Source: Hymenoscyphus infarciens
Lineage: Eukaryota > Ascomycota > Leotiomycetes > Helotiales > Helotiaceae
Length of the DNA stretch: 64,000 nucleotides
Assembly (NCBI GenBank): GCA_001414345.1
Contig: LLCB01000031.1
Location: forward strand, 1 to 64,000
Direction: 5' to 3'
Of this stretch, positions 36,241-49,000 are shown one piece after another. The position numbers were made by a program, and so were the translations under genes. Numbering within the stretch: the stretch's first letter is position 1; each line of letters starts with the position of its first letter. The notes below the pieces were generated by a model. It was given only the letters and a program-made list of their open reading frames with translations, did not search any database and was not told the origin of the DNA.

Positions 36241-37182
36241 GATAGTATCTATAAAGGCCTAATATACGCTTTCATTAATTAAGATTTAAACACTTAAAGA
36301 TAATAGTATAAACTATTCTAATCTAATTATATTAAACTTCTACCTAGATTACTACTTAAAATAATATATACTTACTAACTAATCTATATCCTTTAATAGT
36401 AGTAGTTTATATACTAGTTTATTTATAAGTATCTTAAAGTAAGGTTATCTTACTTCTTTTACTTTCTTAATCTCAATCTACACTAAATCATTCTATTTTT
36501 ATACATTTATCTACTATTATATAATATATTCTTTTTTAATCTAATTAATAAGTTCTTTCTCCTTTAATTCTATACTTTACAAATACCTTCTAATAAGCCT
36601 CCTAAGTACTAACACCTAATTTTACTATATAATTTACTATAATAGAGTATATATAAAGAGATATATATAAGATAAGAACACGCTCTCTATAGAGTTATAA
36701 TTAGTCGAGATAGTATAAAAGAAGTAATACTAGAGATAATATATTTAAAGCAAACATATCTATTCTACTCTTATAATTAATAGTATAACTAAATATATAA
36801 GCTTAGAATAGCCTTATAAATAAGATAGGCTAGAATATAGAATATATAAATATACTATATACTAGGTATAGATAGTAGTAATTTAAGCTTATTTTAGTAC
36901 TTTTTAGAGTTTATATATACCCTAGAACTACTTTACTTTTAATATAATTATATCTTTACTTTTTACTTACTTTTAGACCTCTTTTTTACTTATTTCTTAA
37001 TAATAAGTTACTTCTTTTAGCACTCTTGTTTTTTGAATATTATCTCTCTTACTTTTCCTACTAAAAGTTATACAAATATAGACTCTCTATCTACACTTTA
37101 ATAACTTCCTTAAAGTCTTAGAAGTTACCTAATTTAGCTAGTATCAGGCGATTTAGTCAAAAGGGTCAGGGGATTTAGCCAA

Positions 37183-37805
37183 AGTCAAAAAAGCTAATAA
37201 GCCTAGGCGGCTGAGTTTACTGAGATAACGAAGTAGGGGGTCCTGTGAGAACGTATTTCAATCAAGACAGTTCGCCATAATTCAAAACCACCTATGGAGT
37301 ATTTTTAATCGAGTTGTAAGAACTTGAAGCCACAGGAGTTTTATTTTCAGGATTATTAACTGGTGATTAGCTAACAGTGTCATGGACGGCCAGGAAAGGA
37401 AGGCACTCGGGGTTCCAGGTGCCGCAAAAGCCGACCTTGACCGAGCTTGACGATGAAAAGTGGGAACGTCAGCACCACAAATAACCAACATTAGAAATAA
37501 ACTGGGTTTGCAAATACGTCGCAGCCAATCAGCGTTGTCAAAATACCCAGGCACCGAATGCTTACATCACGAACACCAAATGCATCTTGTATCAAGAGAT
37601 ATTCCGAGATTCTTTAAAATAAGTAAACTCCGAGAGTTCACTTGTTGACAAGTAGGTATATAAAAGACCATCTCTCTCTGCTACAATCCTGTCCAAACCA
37701 ATTCATAAGCTTCCGTTCCAACACTCCACCCACATCAATCATACTCGCTTCCTATTAATTTGTTATACTCGCTTCAAAAAGTTCAATCGCTCCAATCAAT
37801 TCACA
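37183..37805 (+). promoter_or_regulatory. 5' flank of the reductase gene with TATA box
   Basis: This is the first normal-composition sequence right of the transposon block. It carries tatataaaag at 37657-37666, followed by a CT-rich leader (tctctctctgc...) and the ATG at 37806, a usual arrangement for an inducible fungal promoter. No other gene is seen here. Confidence 0.6.
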
Positions 37806-38967
37806 ATGTCTACAGCAGCAATACCTAAAGACTCACTCGTGCTTGTCACAGGCGCAAACGGTTTCATCGCTTCTCATGTCGTAGACCAGTTCCTCCAAGC
37901 AGGATATCGCGTTCGAGGAACCACTCGTGATCTTAAAAAGTTGGAAAATGCCATTGCCTTATGGGAAACCCAGCATGGTAAAGGAAGATTCGAAGCAGTT
38001 GTTGTCCCAGACATGGTAGTCGAAGGAGCCTTCGACTCCGCCATGGAAGGTATTCATCACTCCATCCCCATAGAGAGGGTCAAATACTAACAATAAGTCA
38101 TAGGAGTTTCAGCAGTAGTTCATCTCGCCTCAGATGTGTCCTTCAATTCAGACCCAGATAAGGTTATCCCCCTGGTTATCGCAGGTGTGAATTCCATTCT
38201 TGAATCCGCTCTCAAGACGCCTTCTATCAAACGCTTCGTCTACACATCCTCATCTACTGCCACAACAATGCCACTAATGAACACCAAGTTACACATTGAT
38301 TCTACAACATGGAACACCGCATCCCCCAAAGCAGCCTGGGCACCACCTCCATACCTCCCAGATAGAGCAAACCACGTCTATGCAACCAGCAAAGTAGAGG
38401 GGGAGAAAGCAGTTTGGAAATTTGTTGAGGAGAGAAAGCCAGAGTTTGTGGTTAATGCTATCTTACCTGATACTGCTTTGGGGACTATCTTAGCTCCTGG
38501 GTTGAACACTTCTACTGGTGGGTTGATTATCACGTTGTTTAAGGGAACACCCCTGCATTTAGATCCTCGTAAATACTCCCCGTTGACTGTTGTGGGAAAT
38601 TTTGCTAATTGAACCTTTAGAATGGTTCGTCGATGTACAAGATGTCGCACTTCTCCATGTAGCAGCCGCGGTGGAGAGTGATGTTCAGAATGAACGAATC
38701 TTTGGATTTGCAGAGACTTTCACGTGGAAGTAAGCCTTACCTCTCTCCCTTTGTTTGTCAAGCACTAACGAGAAATGCAGTCAAATCCTTCGAATCTTTA
38801 GAAAGATTCGTCCAAACCAAAAGATTATCGAGGATTATGCGGATGATAATCTCGTAGATATTTCCACCGTTTCCAATGAGCGATCTGTCGAATTGCTAGC
38901 TCGGTTTGGAAAAAATGGTTGGACTTCTCTTGAGAAGTCCATTGAGAATAATATTGAAGGCTTGTAA
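37806..38967 (+). CDS. NAD(P)-dependent extended SDR aldehyde/ketoreductase
   Basis: Four exons: 37806-38049, 38104-38568, 38621-38729 and 38781-38967; 334 aa. All introns are 51-54 bp with GT..AG, and the first has a perfect TACTAAC branch site. Intron 2 uses GTAAAT at 38569; the junction restores QWFVDVQDVALLHVA, the family's usual segment. The N-terminus LVTGANGFIASHVVDQFL is the nucleotide-binding TGxxGxxA/G motif, VYTSSSTAT carries the catalytic Ser region, and YATSK (Y174, K178) is the active-site pair. This is the family of yeast Gre2 and fungal aldehyde reductase 2, which reduce aldehydes or ketones with NADPH in the cytosol. The substrate cannot be told. It is the first gene beside the transposon block, with no biosynthetic neighbours. 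Confidence 0.9.
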
Positions 38968-40243
38968 AGAAGTTGCTTTGAATCTTGATATTTTTGGAGA
39001 AACTTGTTTGATGGATCACGTAGATTATAACTGAGTCATGCTACTGAAAACTCAAGCTTCTCTCAATGTGTTGAGCTACAGAGTCATTGATAAGCTCAAC
39101 ATAGTCCCTAACATTCCCCAACCCATCGCATGTGCACACAATAGAAGGAGTAAGTTTACAAAAGTTTAAATTTTCAGCCAGTCACGTCATGGGCCAATAA
39201 CACAATGAATCTCAAAACTCTTAATCTACTACAAACAACACTTTCTCTTTTAATTCTCCCCAATTGAATGTTGATGTTAAGCAAGGCTAACTCTCAAAGG
39301 CTGCTGACACTTGCAATATTCTTAAATCACTATCTTAAGAATAGATTAAAAGAGGCAAAAAAAAAAAGCAAAAGAGAAGTTTCGTTACAAAGATTGAATG
39401 AATGGAGTACTATGGGCATGAACCACGGTCATTTTTGGTAAAAGGCACGACATGAAGGTTATTATTGGCTACAAGGTACAGTACCTACCCGTGCTGTTAC
39501 TTTTCCCAAGGCTCACAAAAAAAAGTTGGGGACACGCCGCAAGCTTTTGGTCTTAGGTGGGCGATTACTCGTAAAGCAATGGGCTTTACGTAAAATCGCA
39601 TTATACATGTAGGCAATTATTTGTTGCTTTCCGCTCGTGGCTTATATTTTAGAACATCCGTAGAAGATAGTAGAAATTTAAGAAATAGAAGGAAGCTAAT
39701 AAAATAGAAATCCTTCTAAATAAAAAGCTAGAATTTAATATATGAAGAAATAAGGTCTATATTTTGGGTAGAAAAAACACAGAAAATCTTAGAAAAGTCT
39801 TAAAAAAGCCTTCAAATAGACCTAAAATAAACCTTCGTAATTTTACTGAGGCAATTGGCTATACCTAATAAAGTAACGGTTAGGCAATTACGAGGTAACA
39901 CTTACTCACTGTTTCCCCATCGCTAGATCTGGGAATTAGTAAGTTTACTCTAAATAACAAATTGTTAGCATCCATCGTCAACTCAATTTCGAGGAGTACA
40001 TTTTTTCCGTATCTCAACTCAAGCACCAAAATAATAGTATCTGGCCACAGAAAACGAAAGTCTCTTTTGGGACCGGGTACTTGCTAAAATTGGTTCCTAC
40101 TGGTCGAAACATTCCATGATAATAACCCCAATAGCAACGGAAAAAATAAATCAAAAACAACCTCTAGAACAATGACTCTAGCCCCACTTAAAAAGAAAAA
40201 TCCCTCCCATCCAGCCCCTAAAATGGAAAAATCAAAAACAAAC
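38968..40243. other. Intergenic region, no gene seen
   Basis: This contains A-rich tracts (39,357-39,370) and an AT-rich stretch at 39,640-39,840 that may be an old repeat. It is flanked by similar aggcaattat/aggcaattac motifs (39,610 and 39,893). It also holds the 3' flanks of the two genes that converge on it. Confidence 0.5.
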
Positions 40244-40776
40244 TCACTTCCCAGGACAATACCACCCAGTGTGCGCAACTCCGGAAACGACTTCACGAAC
40301 ACCACACAATGCACCGTCCCCACCCCCAGATTGAACAGTACACTACAAAGGGTAAGCATTGAATAAATAAACGTCGGGGAACACGGCAGAATATAGTAAG
40401 GAAAAGTACCTTTCCATAGTCACAACCACTATATATCGAGTTAGCGAATTCCAATCTTGAAAAGATCCTCAAACAGTATTGCTGCTTACTAGTTAAACAC
40501 TCCCCAGTGGCAACTTTTTCCATTGCATACCTGTGAGAAAGTGAATTAGTGTTTACTTCTTGGCCCAAGGTAAAGAATAGAATGTACACCGCATCTCTTA
40601 TATTCCTTTGGACAAGCTGGGCCTCTGGTTTGGAGGATATTGCTGGCGAATGTCGAGTTAAACTCAGGCTCGGGGTCGATGGCTGGCCCAGAATTGAGGG
40701 TGGGTGCAGAAGCAACCATCGTAGTGCTCACAAGCAATGTGGCAAAGAGAGTGGCGAGGGAAGTAGTGAGTTGCAT
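40244..40776 (-). CDS. Small secreted protein with eight cysteines
   Basis: Three-exon model: 40590-40776, 40410-40513 and 40244-40342 (129 aa, frame exact). Exon 1 begins MQLTTSLATLFATLLVSTTM, a typical signal peptide with an Ala-rich cleavage region (VASAP). The mature part contains CPKEYKRC, then GEC and QYC, then SGCDYGKC across intron 2, then GALCGV and WYCPGK at the end, giving eight Cys. Intron 2 (40343-40409) is canonical. The acceptor of intron 1 is less sure: the first AG (40531) would give a short frame ending after CNGKSCHWGVFN, while the next AG (40514) keeps the frame open into the other Cys. No family recognised. Likely extracellular; effector or antimicrobial roles are possible but not shown. 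Confidence 0.6.
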
Positions 40777-40919
40777 ATTGGTAAATGCGTTTCTGAGTTG
40801 GACTGGTAGTTTTCGTGATTTAGTTGGACGGGTTTTGGAAGTTGGGCTTTTGGATTGCTGCTGGGTGTTATGATGGAATGTGTGATGATGATTTGTGAGA
40901 TGAAAGGCAGGGAGAAGAC

Positions 40920-40926
40920 TTATATA
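40920..40926 (-). promoter_or_regulatory. TATA box of the secreted-protein gene
   Basis: The minus strand reads GCTATATAAG about 145 bp upstream of the ATG at 40776. The leader between is A/C-rich, as in strongly expressed fungal genes. Confidence 0.5.
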
Positions 40927-43031
40927 GCAAATGATTCTATACTTTGACATGAAATGGGACACTAACGGTTCGAATTTCTTAAGGCTGAGTAGCTATCCTG
41001 TTGTTCCAACTTTTTAGAAATCAAAAACATGTCCTCTCGTGACGACTTTGCCATGAAGTTGGACGGCCGCCACTTGATAAATCTTCGTCACATACAGGCT
41101 GAGTAGCCTCGTGATGTTTTGATGTTGGATCTAATTGTCGTCTAGAAGTTCAACTTGGAATGACCTATGAAACGGATGACGCCCTGTTTCGTGTTCAGTC
41201 AGTAGCACAGTTTACAGCCTTGTTCCTCTACTCAACAGGAATTCTTTCGACAGGCAGACACGAACTGCCAATTCGACGTTTCAGTTGCGGGGAACAGAAC
41301 AGTCTCCATGTTTTTGTTGGTTCTGGTCATTACTCTCGGTCGCCTCCAGAAAAATTGTACGAAATGGTATAGGATAATTTAGCGAGAAGGTGTAAAGTAA
41401 TCAGTTCTTCAAAGAAATAGGCCGTTGGGTATTAACCATTGTAGTTCGAGGAGGTTGCACAATCAGACGAATGGCACCGGGGAGCAACGCCCAACCTGCT
41501 TATTACAGGCTGTACACGAGACTTCTGAATCACCAATTGTTCAACACTCTCCCAATAATATTCAATCAGCCGCGCTCCTTACTTCTCTATTTCTACCGGT
41601 TCACAGCCATGTTTTGGAATCAACGAGTTTCACCCTCCTTAATAGGCAACAGGACTGCAATCTTAAGTTTTCAAAACTCGCCACCGCAGAGAAAGTAATG
41701 GGTCTTAATGGCCGAGTTTTGGCACACAAGACCTCTGAATCATAAGGTAGGTCGCAAATATGTGACCCAAAAGCATGTACAGTAGGCAAAGTCTCAGCCC
41801 TGCCAAGGTCACCGTGACATGGTTTGTTGGTACTTTGGGCCATTCGCTTAAAACCAACATCCCCCCTGGAGCCGAGCCCCATTTCTCCAACACCAGTTAA
41901 AATCCTATACTTTCATGATTTCGTCAAACCACAGCCGAATGTTCACAGGCCTCTTTTTACGCAAATCAATTTGTAGCCACGAGTGACTCAGCGATGCGTG
42001 GTTTTGGTCGTCTTCCCCGCCGCAAGTAGTATTTCGTGTCACAGGCTGAAGCAAAAAGTACCAACTTGCGCAGCAAAGAGACCGTCACCTGTGATATAGT
42101 TTGACGTAAGAATAATTGTCTTCATGTCCTTCAAGCTGCTTTGTTTTACCATATCATTGCCATGGCGAAAAATGTACATTTCTCGTCTCGTATATATGAA
42201 GGCTATGAATAGAAAAGCCAGCAACTCGCTGTCGAAAGTAGGTTAGCGAGAAGGTTCCGTAAAATAGACTCCCTCATCGAGAATGTGGCACTTCATGCAG
42301 CATGTTTGCCTCGAGACACGGATTTTATTACTTAGAAATTCTAAGCTTTCCCGAAGAATCTAGCCATGCTTGACCTAGTAAAGACAAGAATACAACACCA
42401 CTTTTAGTAACAAATACTCTAACAAATTCCGAGGCAGTAGCACGCGGGGGTATCGCGGTGGACAATAAAATCGGGTAGTGGATATTTGTCTAGATCACTT
42501 CAAGTGAGATGAAACATCCTACAATAAACTGTTTAGAATTTGGAATGATTTTTTATTTTTTATATTTTTTTTAACTCAAACAATATAGAGTAATCAGTGT
42601 AAATAGACGAAGTTACGAAAATATATGAATTCAATTTTCTTCGTCTGATATTAGTTTGTTGATATTTTTATTCTAGTCTTTTAGAAAAATTCATATCATT
42701 AGGGTGATTTTGGCAAAATCCGAGACCTGACTACTCGGTACTTGCGAGGGCTTAAGGTTACTGGTCTGTCCTACTCCAACAGCTAAAATCCTTCCCTGCT
42801 GAGGACAAAAAACAAGCAATATCTTAACGAGGGTAACATTTAGTATCAACAGGGAGATGCAACTCCAGGGCTTAATCTGGGTGTGGGGGAATAGTTCAAA
42901 TGAAAGACGTCATTTGAAGCATTCACGAGTGGGGCAGCGCCAAGAGTTTCTGATTTACCAATATTTACACCCTCACCCGCCAGACACGCCGCCTCATCCC
43001 CAATGCCTCCTTGATAAGACGAAGAGCCAGC
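40927..43031. other. Intergenic region (about 2 kb), no gene seen
   Basis: Short frames occur on both strands but none shows motifs, codon bias or a splice pattern. An AT-rich stretch lies at 42,540-42,720. The right end is the 5' flank of the Sac phosphatase gene. Confidence 0.5.
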
Positions 43032-46000
43032 ATGCCTGGTATCGTCCGCAAGCTCCTCATCTTTGCTGCCGTCGATGGCCTAGTCCTGCAGCCTCTGGCG
43101 CATAAAGGACAACGCCCGGCGCCTGCCACGAAAATCGCATACAACGAGGCCAATATTGGCCCAGCGTTGAAGCAGAGAGGAGAGAACGAAGATGATGGGA
43201 AGAGCTTTGAGGCTTTTGGGATTGTGGGTAAGTCTTGAAATTGGGATTTGGGGGCATGCTGGAGTGGGTTGCGGGTGTTGGAAAGAGAGGTGGACTCCGC
43301 TAATGCGTGTCTGGCAGGATTGTTGACGGTTTCCAAGACCTCCTTTCTCATCTCCATTACCCGGCGTCAGCAAGTTGCCCAGATACAAGGAAAAACTATA
43401 TATGTGATCACAGAAGTTGCTGTTACTCCGCTTGCTTCTAGAGTAGAAGCCAGAGCCTCGATCGAGCAGACCAAGACGGCCTTGCAGAAAGGTGCGGTTG
43501 ACGGACACGAGATGGACGAAAGCGAGAGCGAAGATGACGACGACGGAGCTAGAGGAGGTGGCGATGAAGTCGATGACCATGAAGCACAACCCGTGGTAAT
43601 GAACTCTAGCTCGAGTGGGCACAAGAAGACCAGTAGCGTTGCAGAGGACGTTATCTCCAAGAAGGGTGGCTACGGAAGATTTGCCAAGGAGTGGTTTTCG
43701 AAGAAAGGCTGGACTGTTGATCAGAGACGGAATCTTGGAATGACTGCTTCGGAAGAGCAAACTACAAACCCAAAGACGAGCGAAAGCGGAACAGCCACGC
43801 CAACGAGCAGTGATGCCGGTGATCAGCTTGACAAGAACGATGTTCTAGATGCTACCGGGAAGAAGGCCAAAGAGGTTGCGGGAGCTCTAGTACCAAAATT
43901 GCTACGAACTGCCCAGTTGTACTTTGGCTCGTCACGGAGTTTCTACTTTTCTTACGAGTATGATCTCACCCGAAGCTTCCTAAATCATGGAGGGCCTTCA
44001 AATCCCGAGTTGCATCTCCACCAGACTGTGGATCCGTTGTTCTTCTGGAATCGACATATTGTGCAGCCTTTCGTTGACGCTGGACAGAGTCCTTTGGTTT
44101 TGCCACTGCTTCAAGGATTTGTTGGTCAAAGGGAATTCCAAATGGATACGGATCCGCCACAACCAATTCTGGTTCTAGACGGCGCTGAAAAGTGCTCTAT
44201 GGAAATGAGGGACTTATCACCTCGTATGTCCCAAGAAGACAAAATTCCAGACCTGGATGGCGCTTTTGGCACACTCCGGGATCGAAGCAAAAGTCCACCC
44301 AGACGAGATACCATGAAATCATTTTCACTGACTCTCATATCTCGGAGATCAGTGAAACGTGCTGGCCTACGATATCTGCGACGAGGAGTGGACGAAGACG
44401 GCCAAACTGCTAATAGTGTTGAAACAGAACAAATATTAGCAGATTCGGAGTGGAAGCCGACGAGGAAAGTTCATTCGTTTGTGCAGCTTCGCGGAAGCAT
44501 TCCGATTTTCTTCTCACAGACTCCATATTCATTTAAACCAGTTCCTCAGATACAGCATTCGATAGACACAAATTACGATGCATTTCACAAGCATTTTGAA
44601 AACATATCGGCTCGGTATGGCCGTGTTCAGGTAGCTTCTCTAGTCGAGAAACATGGCCCTGAAGCTATTGTTGGCGAACAATTCGAAAACTTTGCCACTC
44701 GGCTAAATGAATCCAGAGGAATACACGAATCGAAAATTGGATTTGAGTGGTTCGACTTTCATTCAGCGTGTCGGGGTATGAAGTTTGAGAATGTGAGTCT
44801 GCTTATGGATAGTCTCGGGGACCAGCTTGACGAGTTTGGGTTTACGGTGGAGGCCGATGGAGTTCAAACATCAAGGCAAAGAGGAGTTTTAAGGACCAAT
44901 TGCATGGACTGCCTGGACAGAACCAATGTTGTCCAGAATTACATTGGGAAAAGGGCATTGGAGCAGCAATTGAAAGATGAGGGAATTGATTTTAGTCTTC
45001 AAGCCGATCAGGCCACTCAGTGGTTCAACATGCTGTGGGCAGATAATGGCGATGCGGTATCGAAACAGTACGCGTCAACTGCCGCGATGAAGGGCGACTT
45101 TACTCGTACAAGAAAGCGAGATTACAAAGGAGCTATAACAGACATGGGTCTTTCAATATCAAGATTTTACAGCGGGTAGGCAGCCCAGAGAGCACGTTTT
45201 ATTTTCCTTACTAACCTTTTCACAGTATCGTCAACGACTTTTTTAGCCAAGCCGCCATTGACTTCTTTCTTGGCAACATGTCGAGTCTAGTCTTCGACGA
45301 CTTTGAGTCCGACCTGATGAGTCGGGACCCGGCCGTCTCCATGCAGAGAATGCGTCAACAAGCCATCGAAGCATGTCAGAAACTTGTAGTTGCAGATGAG
45401 GACGAGGAAATGATTGGCGGATGGACATTACTCACTCCCAACGTCCCGAACACCATCAAATCATCTCCTTTCGAGGAATCAATCCTCCTTCTAACTGACT
45501 CGGGACTCTACTCATGTCGTTTCGACTGGAACATGGAGAAAGTCTCATCCTTTGAACGCGTGTCCTTGGAGCACATCATCAGTATCAAATACGGCATCTA
45601 CATCACCTCAACCCTTACAGCCTCTCAAGCCGATGAAACAAGGAATGTGGGATTCGTGGTTACCTACAAAGTCGGGAAAAACAACATTTCACGCGTAAAT
45701 ACTAGATCAATGGCAAACGTCGCACTGGATTTACCAGGCGGTTTATCTACCGCACCTCTCACCCAGGGTATTGCAGCCTTGATAGGAAGACCATCGTCGC
45801 CTGCGGATCGTGTATTGGCATTAAAAGCACTTTCCACTCGCTCCGCCGTTTCATCGGATGGAATCGATCATCAGCTGAGCGAGATGGAACAAGTCAGTGG
45901 GATCTGCGCCGAAATAGAACGGATGATCCTTCTTGGGCAGGTGGTTGAGATCGGTACCGAAAGGGGGGAGTTGGTTGAGAAGGGGGATATTATCAGTTTG

Positions 46001-46072
46001 GCTGAAGCGAGGAAATCGACTGGGCTGCTTGAACAACTTGGTCATAGTTTTAAGAAGCTCATTTGGGCGTGA
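43032..46072 (+). CDS. Sac-domain phosphoinositide phosphatase (hSac2 type)
   Basis: Three exons: 43032-43227, 43318-45175 and 45226-46072; 966 aa. The start MPGIVRKLLIFAAVDGLVLQ is used because the ATG seven codons earlier is less typical. The SacI domain is spread over about residues 1-690. It is interrupted by an acidic low-complexity insert (ESEDDDDGARGGGDE) and a Ser/Thr-rich linker. KLLRTAQLYFGSSRSFYFSYEYDLTRS, shown here only by its core YFGSSRSFYFSYEYDLT, is a Sac hallmark. The catalytic CX5R is C594-MDCLD-R600, in RTNCMDCLDRTNV. The last exon carries an hSac2-like domain. Family members such as INPP5F/Sac2 remove the 4-phosphate from PI4P on endosomes; fungal relatives are little studied. 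No membrane anchor is seen at the C-terminus, unlike yeast Sac1. Confidence 0.92.
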
Positions 46073-49000
46073 TTAGGGGAAGCGAGGGGACTCGCTCGAG
46101 GTGTACGTACAACTTCCCTTTCTAAGCCTATGGGGAGTCGAGTTTGGAGCCTCTTTTAACCGAGAGGCCTGGAGGGTAATGTCTGATCGGAAGGGTGGCT
46201 AGGCTGCAGCAGATAGACTTTCTGTATGTACATAATAGTAGATAATATATACCCCATAAACCGGCACTCTCTAGACTCGCTACCTGCATCTGGGGTGCAT
46301 GAAAGAGCATGGCGATGATTCTACGGGAGAGAAGAACTGCCATCATAAGGGCCTGACTTTTCCAAAAACAAAAAAAGAGGCACGACGTGGCGGACGCCTT
46401 TTAGATTCCCTATCGTGTGGCTTTTGAACTCGTGCCCTCCATGTCGAGATATTGCTGGCTTCTTTAGAGTTTGACCGCTGACCGATGGGCTGCCTCTTTG
46501 GATTTCCCTTGGCTGCATCGAATCGTATATTCCTTGGCCGAAAACGAGGATAAACATGTTCAAATCATGTCAGCACTCTCACACAGATGCAATCAAACAT
46601 GCAGCGGGGTCTGCGAGAGGCTGTTAATGGTATGCATAAAAGTACGAAAAGAGGTCCGCCAAGCGGGCACTAAGCGGAATCTTGTGCAAGATATGCAATG
46701 TATATGCACCTCGATGATTCAGATTTCAAAGGTCTTCACTAGCCTTCTTTCGCACCAGGTTCTTTCGGGGGGTTTTTTTGCTTTTGCTTTTGGTGAACGA
46801 AGGGTAGTTCTGGTGTGCGCATACTTGCCTCTGCGGGGACGGAAAAAACATCCGAATTTCATCCCTCGAAAAATGGGTTTAAATTAGAAATAAAACCACA
46901 ACACAATCATTAAAAAAGATATAATTTCGTTCTATGATTAGTTAGCTATAAGAGATTCTTTTTTGATATTTTTGTCTTTTTTTCTCAGCTCTTTTAGATA
47001 AAATTATATAGTAATGATGGGGTTCTGCGCAAGAGGAAAATCGGACGTTGTTTCCGTCCCCGTAGATCTTGCTTCCGATCTACTCTGTAGGTAAAATGCG
47101 ATCTGCAAAGAATTGAAGAGTGTGGTTGCATCCAATAATAAGCTTACCGGTGACGCTGAGTTTTAGGAAGGGTCAAGTATCAAAGATGGGGGATATATCC
47201 TGAGACTGTTTTGGAGGCGGCTTGTATAGGGTGTTTGCGGTACATGTTCGGTGCAGAATTCAAAGTTAAAATACTCTCCAGCCTGTGGTGTTGAGTTGTG
47301 GGGATTTAAGGGACCAAAAACATTGCGGGGAACGGGATTAGATGATGGGCACTCGTGCCTAACCTAGCATTTAAGTTTCAAGTTTCAGAAGAGATCCAGC
47401 TCCTTAGAAATCTTTCACCAGAAAAAGCTCCAAATTTTGAAAGTACTCACAATTATTCAACAGGTAAGATTGTACTTGCCATTGTACCACTCACAATCGC
47501 CGAGGAAGACAATCTGACATCTAGGACCCCTAGAAAATCTCCAAATGTTCGATCGGGGTTCGGCAAGGCTTCGATGCATCTCCCGTGGGGTCCCCCAGCC
47601 CAACCATCCAACGGCCCCCCCTCGTGCTCGCTGGGCCGTGCCAGGACATCAAGGCGGTCAGTGGTTACAGAGAGAGACCCAGGCCTTCTGCAAACAACAC
47701 ACCATTCCAATCGTGTCCAGATCGCTGTTCCCGGGGCATTTGAAAACGCTTAATTTTCCGCCAACCATGGTGGGTACCAGACTTGGTAGCTTTCCGCCCT
47801 TAAAGAGAGATCCTACATGCGAGTGCCCTCGCTGCAGATCCATCTAAAGCTTTTAGGTTCTGTCTCCATCTTTAAGGCTCATGACAAAGGGAGAGTACTT
47901 GAGGCTCAAAGGAAGGATACTTTCTTACTTCCGAGCTACTTAGACTGTGGTGCTTCGTAAAGCGCATAAAAAAAAGATATAAATAATGTCGACAAAAAGA
48001 TACAAGTGACCTCGTGGGGCTATTTCTTCACCGCTCAGCACCAAGTAGGCTATACAGAAATGTTATCTATAGACAGCCTTATAACAGTGTGGAAGTGTAC
48101 ATCGAAGGATGAGAAACGGAGTGCCTGCAAACTCTTTTCTGAGTATGACGAGACGGATTCTTCCGTGCAACAGAACATCGGTGAACACTTGAGATGCTGT
48201 ACTTGTACATCAACTAGACTCGATTGCCCGATCAGGAGAATTGCGAAGAAGATCACTTTTCCAAGTGTCTAAGGAAACAGAGCCTTGGGTGCATGGCAGA
48301 ACTTGGTATTGGATGATACCCATGTCCGGAGATAAACTTTTCTTGCTGACTTTGAAGAAAAGAAAAAACCAGGGTGCTAAGTCCTCGGTGGGATATGAGC
48401 CGACCTTGCAGCTTTCAAAGATGGGGTAAGATTCTCTTCACGTAAAAGGGATATCCCCAAGAGCACTAACTCGTGGCTTCAGTAACCTTCCAGTGAAGTA
48501 GAATTGTCCAATCCAAGGATTCGCAGTTTGCGCTTGAGAAATTGTCCCATCCCGCAATCCTCCCGCAAAGAGGCCGCAAAGGGACGCAGATGCAGCCGCT
48601 CATGTAAGCATACAGATGCTACTCCCCCCTACCTAATTACATTGTCGTTTTAGTATGGCAAATGTCTGTGCACCGTACAATGTAATCAGGGGGGAGAGTA
48701 CTGCCGTTATGATATAAATACTTGGATCAAAAACCCAAGATACAAATGTCTCGAGATTTTCCCGGGATTCTTCCTACAACTGTTGACGATTGTAGCGTGT
48801 TTGAGCCACTTGGGCAAGACTCTAGGAATAGATATTGCATAACCAGGGACACCAAAAGCAAATACAGCGTTGTACGAGAAGCACCCTGTTGACAATGCTC
48901 AACGTAGAGAAAGTAAATCTTCAAGCTGAGGGAGCAGCGTCGCTCTAACAGACACCCCTGGTTCTTTGTGGCAATTGGGGGCTTAAGGATGCTCCTTCTT

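Larger units (their letters stand above)
25978..37182 (+). mobile_element. Mutator-like DNA transposon (MULE) with nested copia
   Basis: Inverted repeats of about 58 bp flank the unit: left 25978-26035, right 37125-37182. The right arm reads tcaggcgatttagtcaaa then tcaggggatttagccaaa. The left arm is its complement, with several differences of C to T or G to A, the RIP direction. Between them lies a MULE transposase in two parts, 26640-27060 and 34880-36240, split by a copia element at 27066-34865. Without the insert the transposon would be about 3.4 kb. True termini may lie slightly outside the arms; the flanking duplication was not resolved. Confidence 0.75.

Noticed and set aside
40489..40530. 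Short exon giving a 76-aa secreted protein (ends CNGKSCHWGVFN)
   Set aside because: It is possible with the first AG acceptor, but the alternative acceptor keeps the frame open into two further Cys-containing segments with exact phase, which is less likely by chance. Kept as an alternative only.
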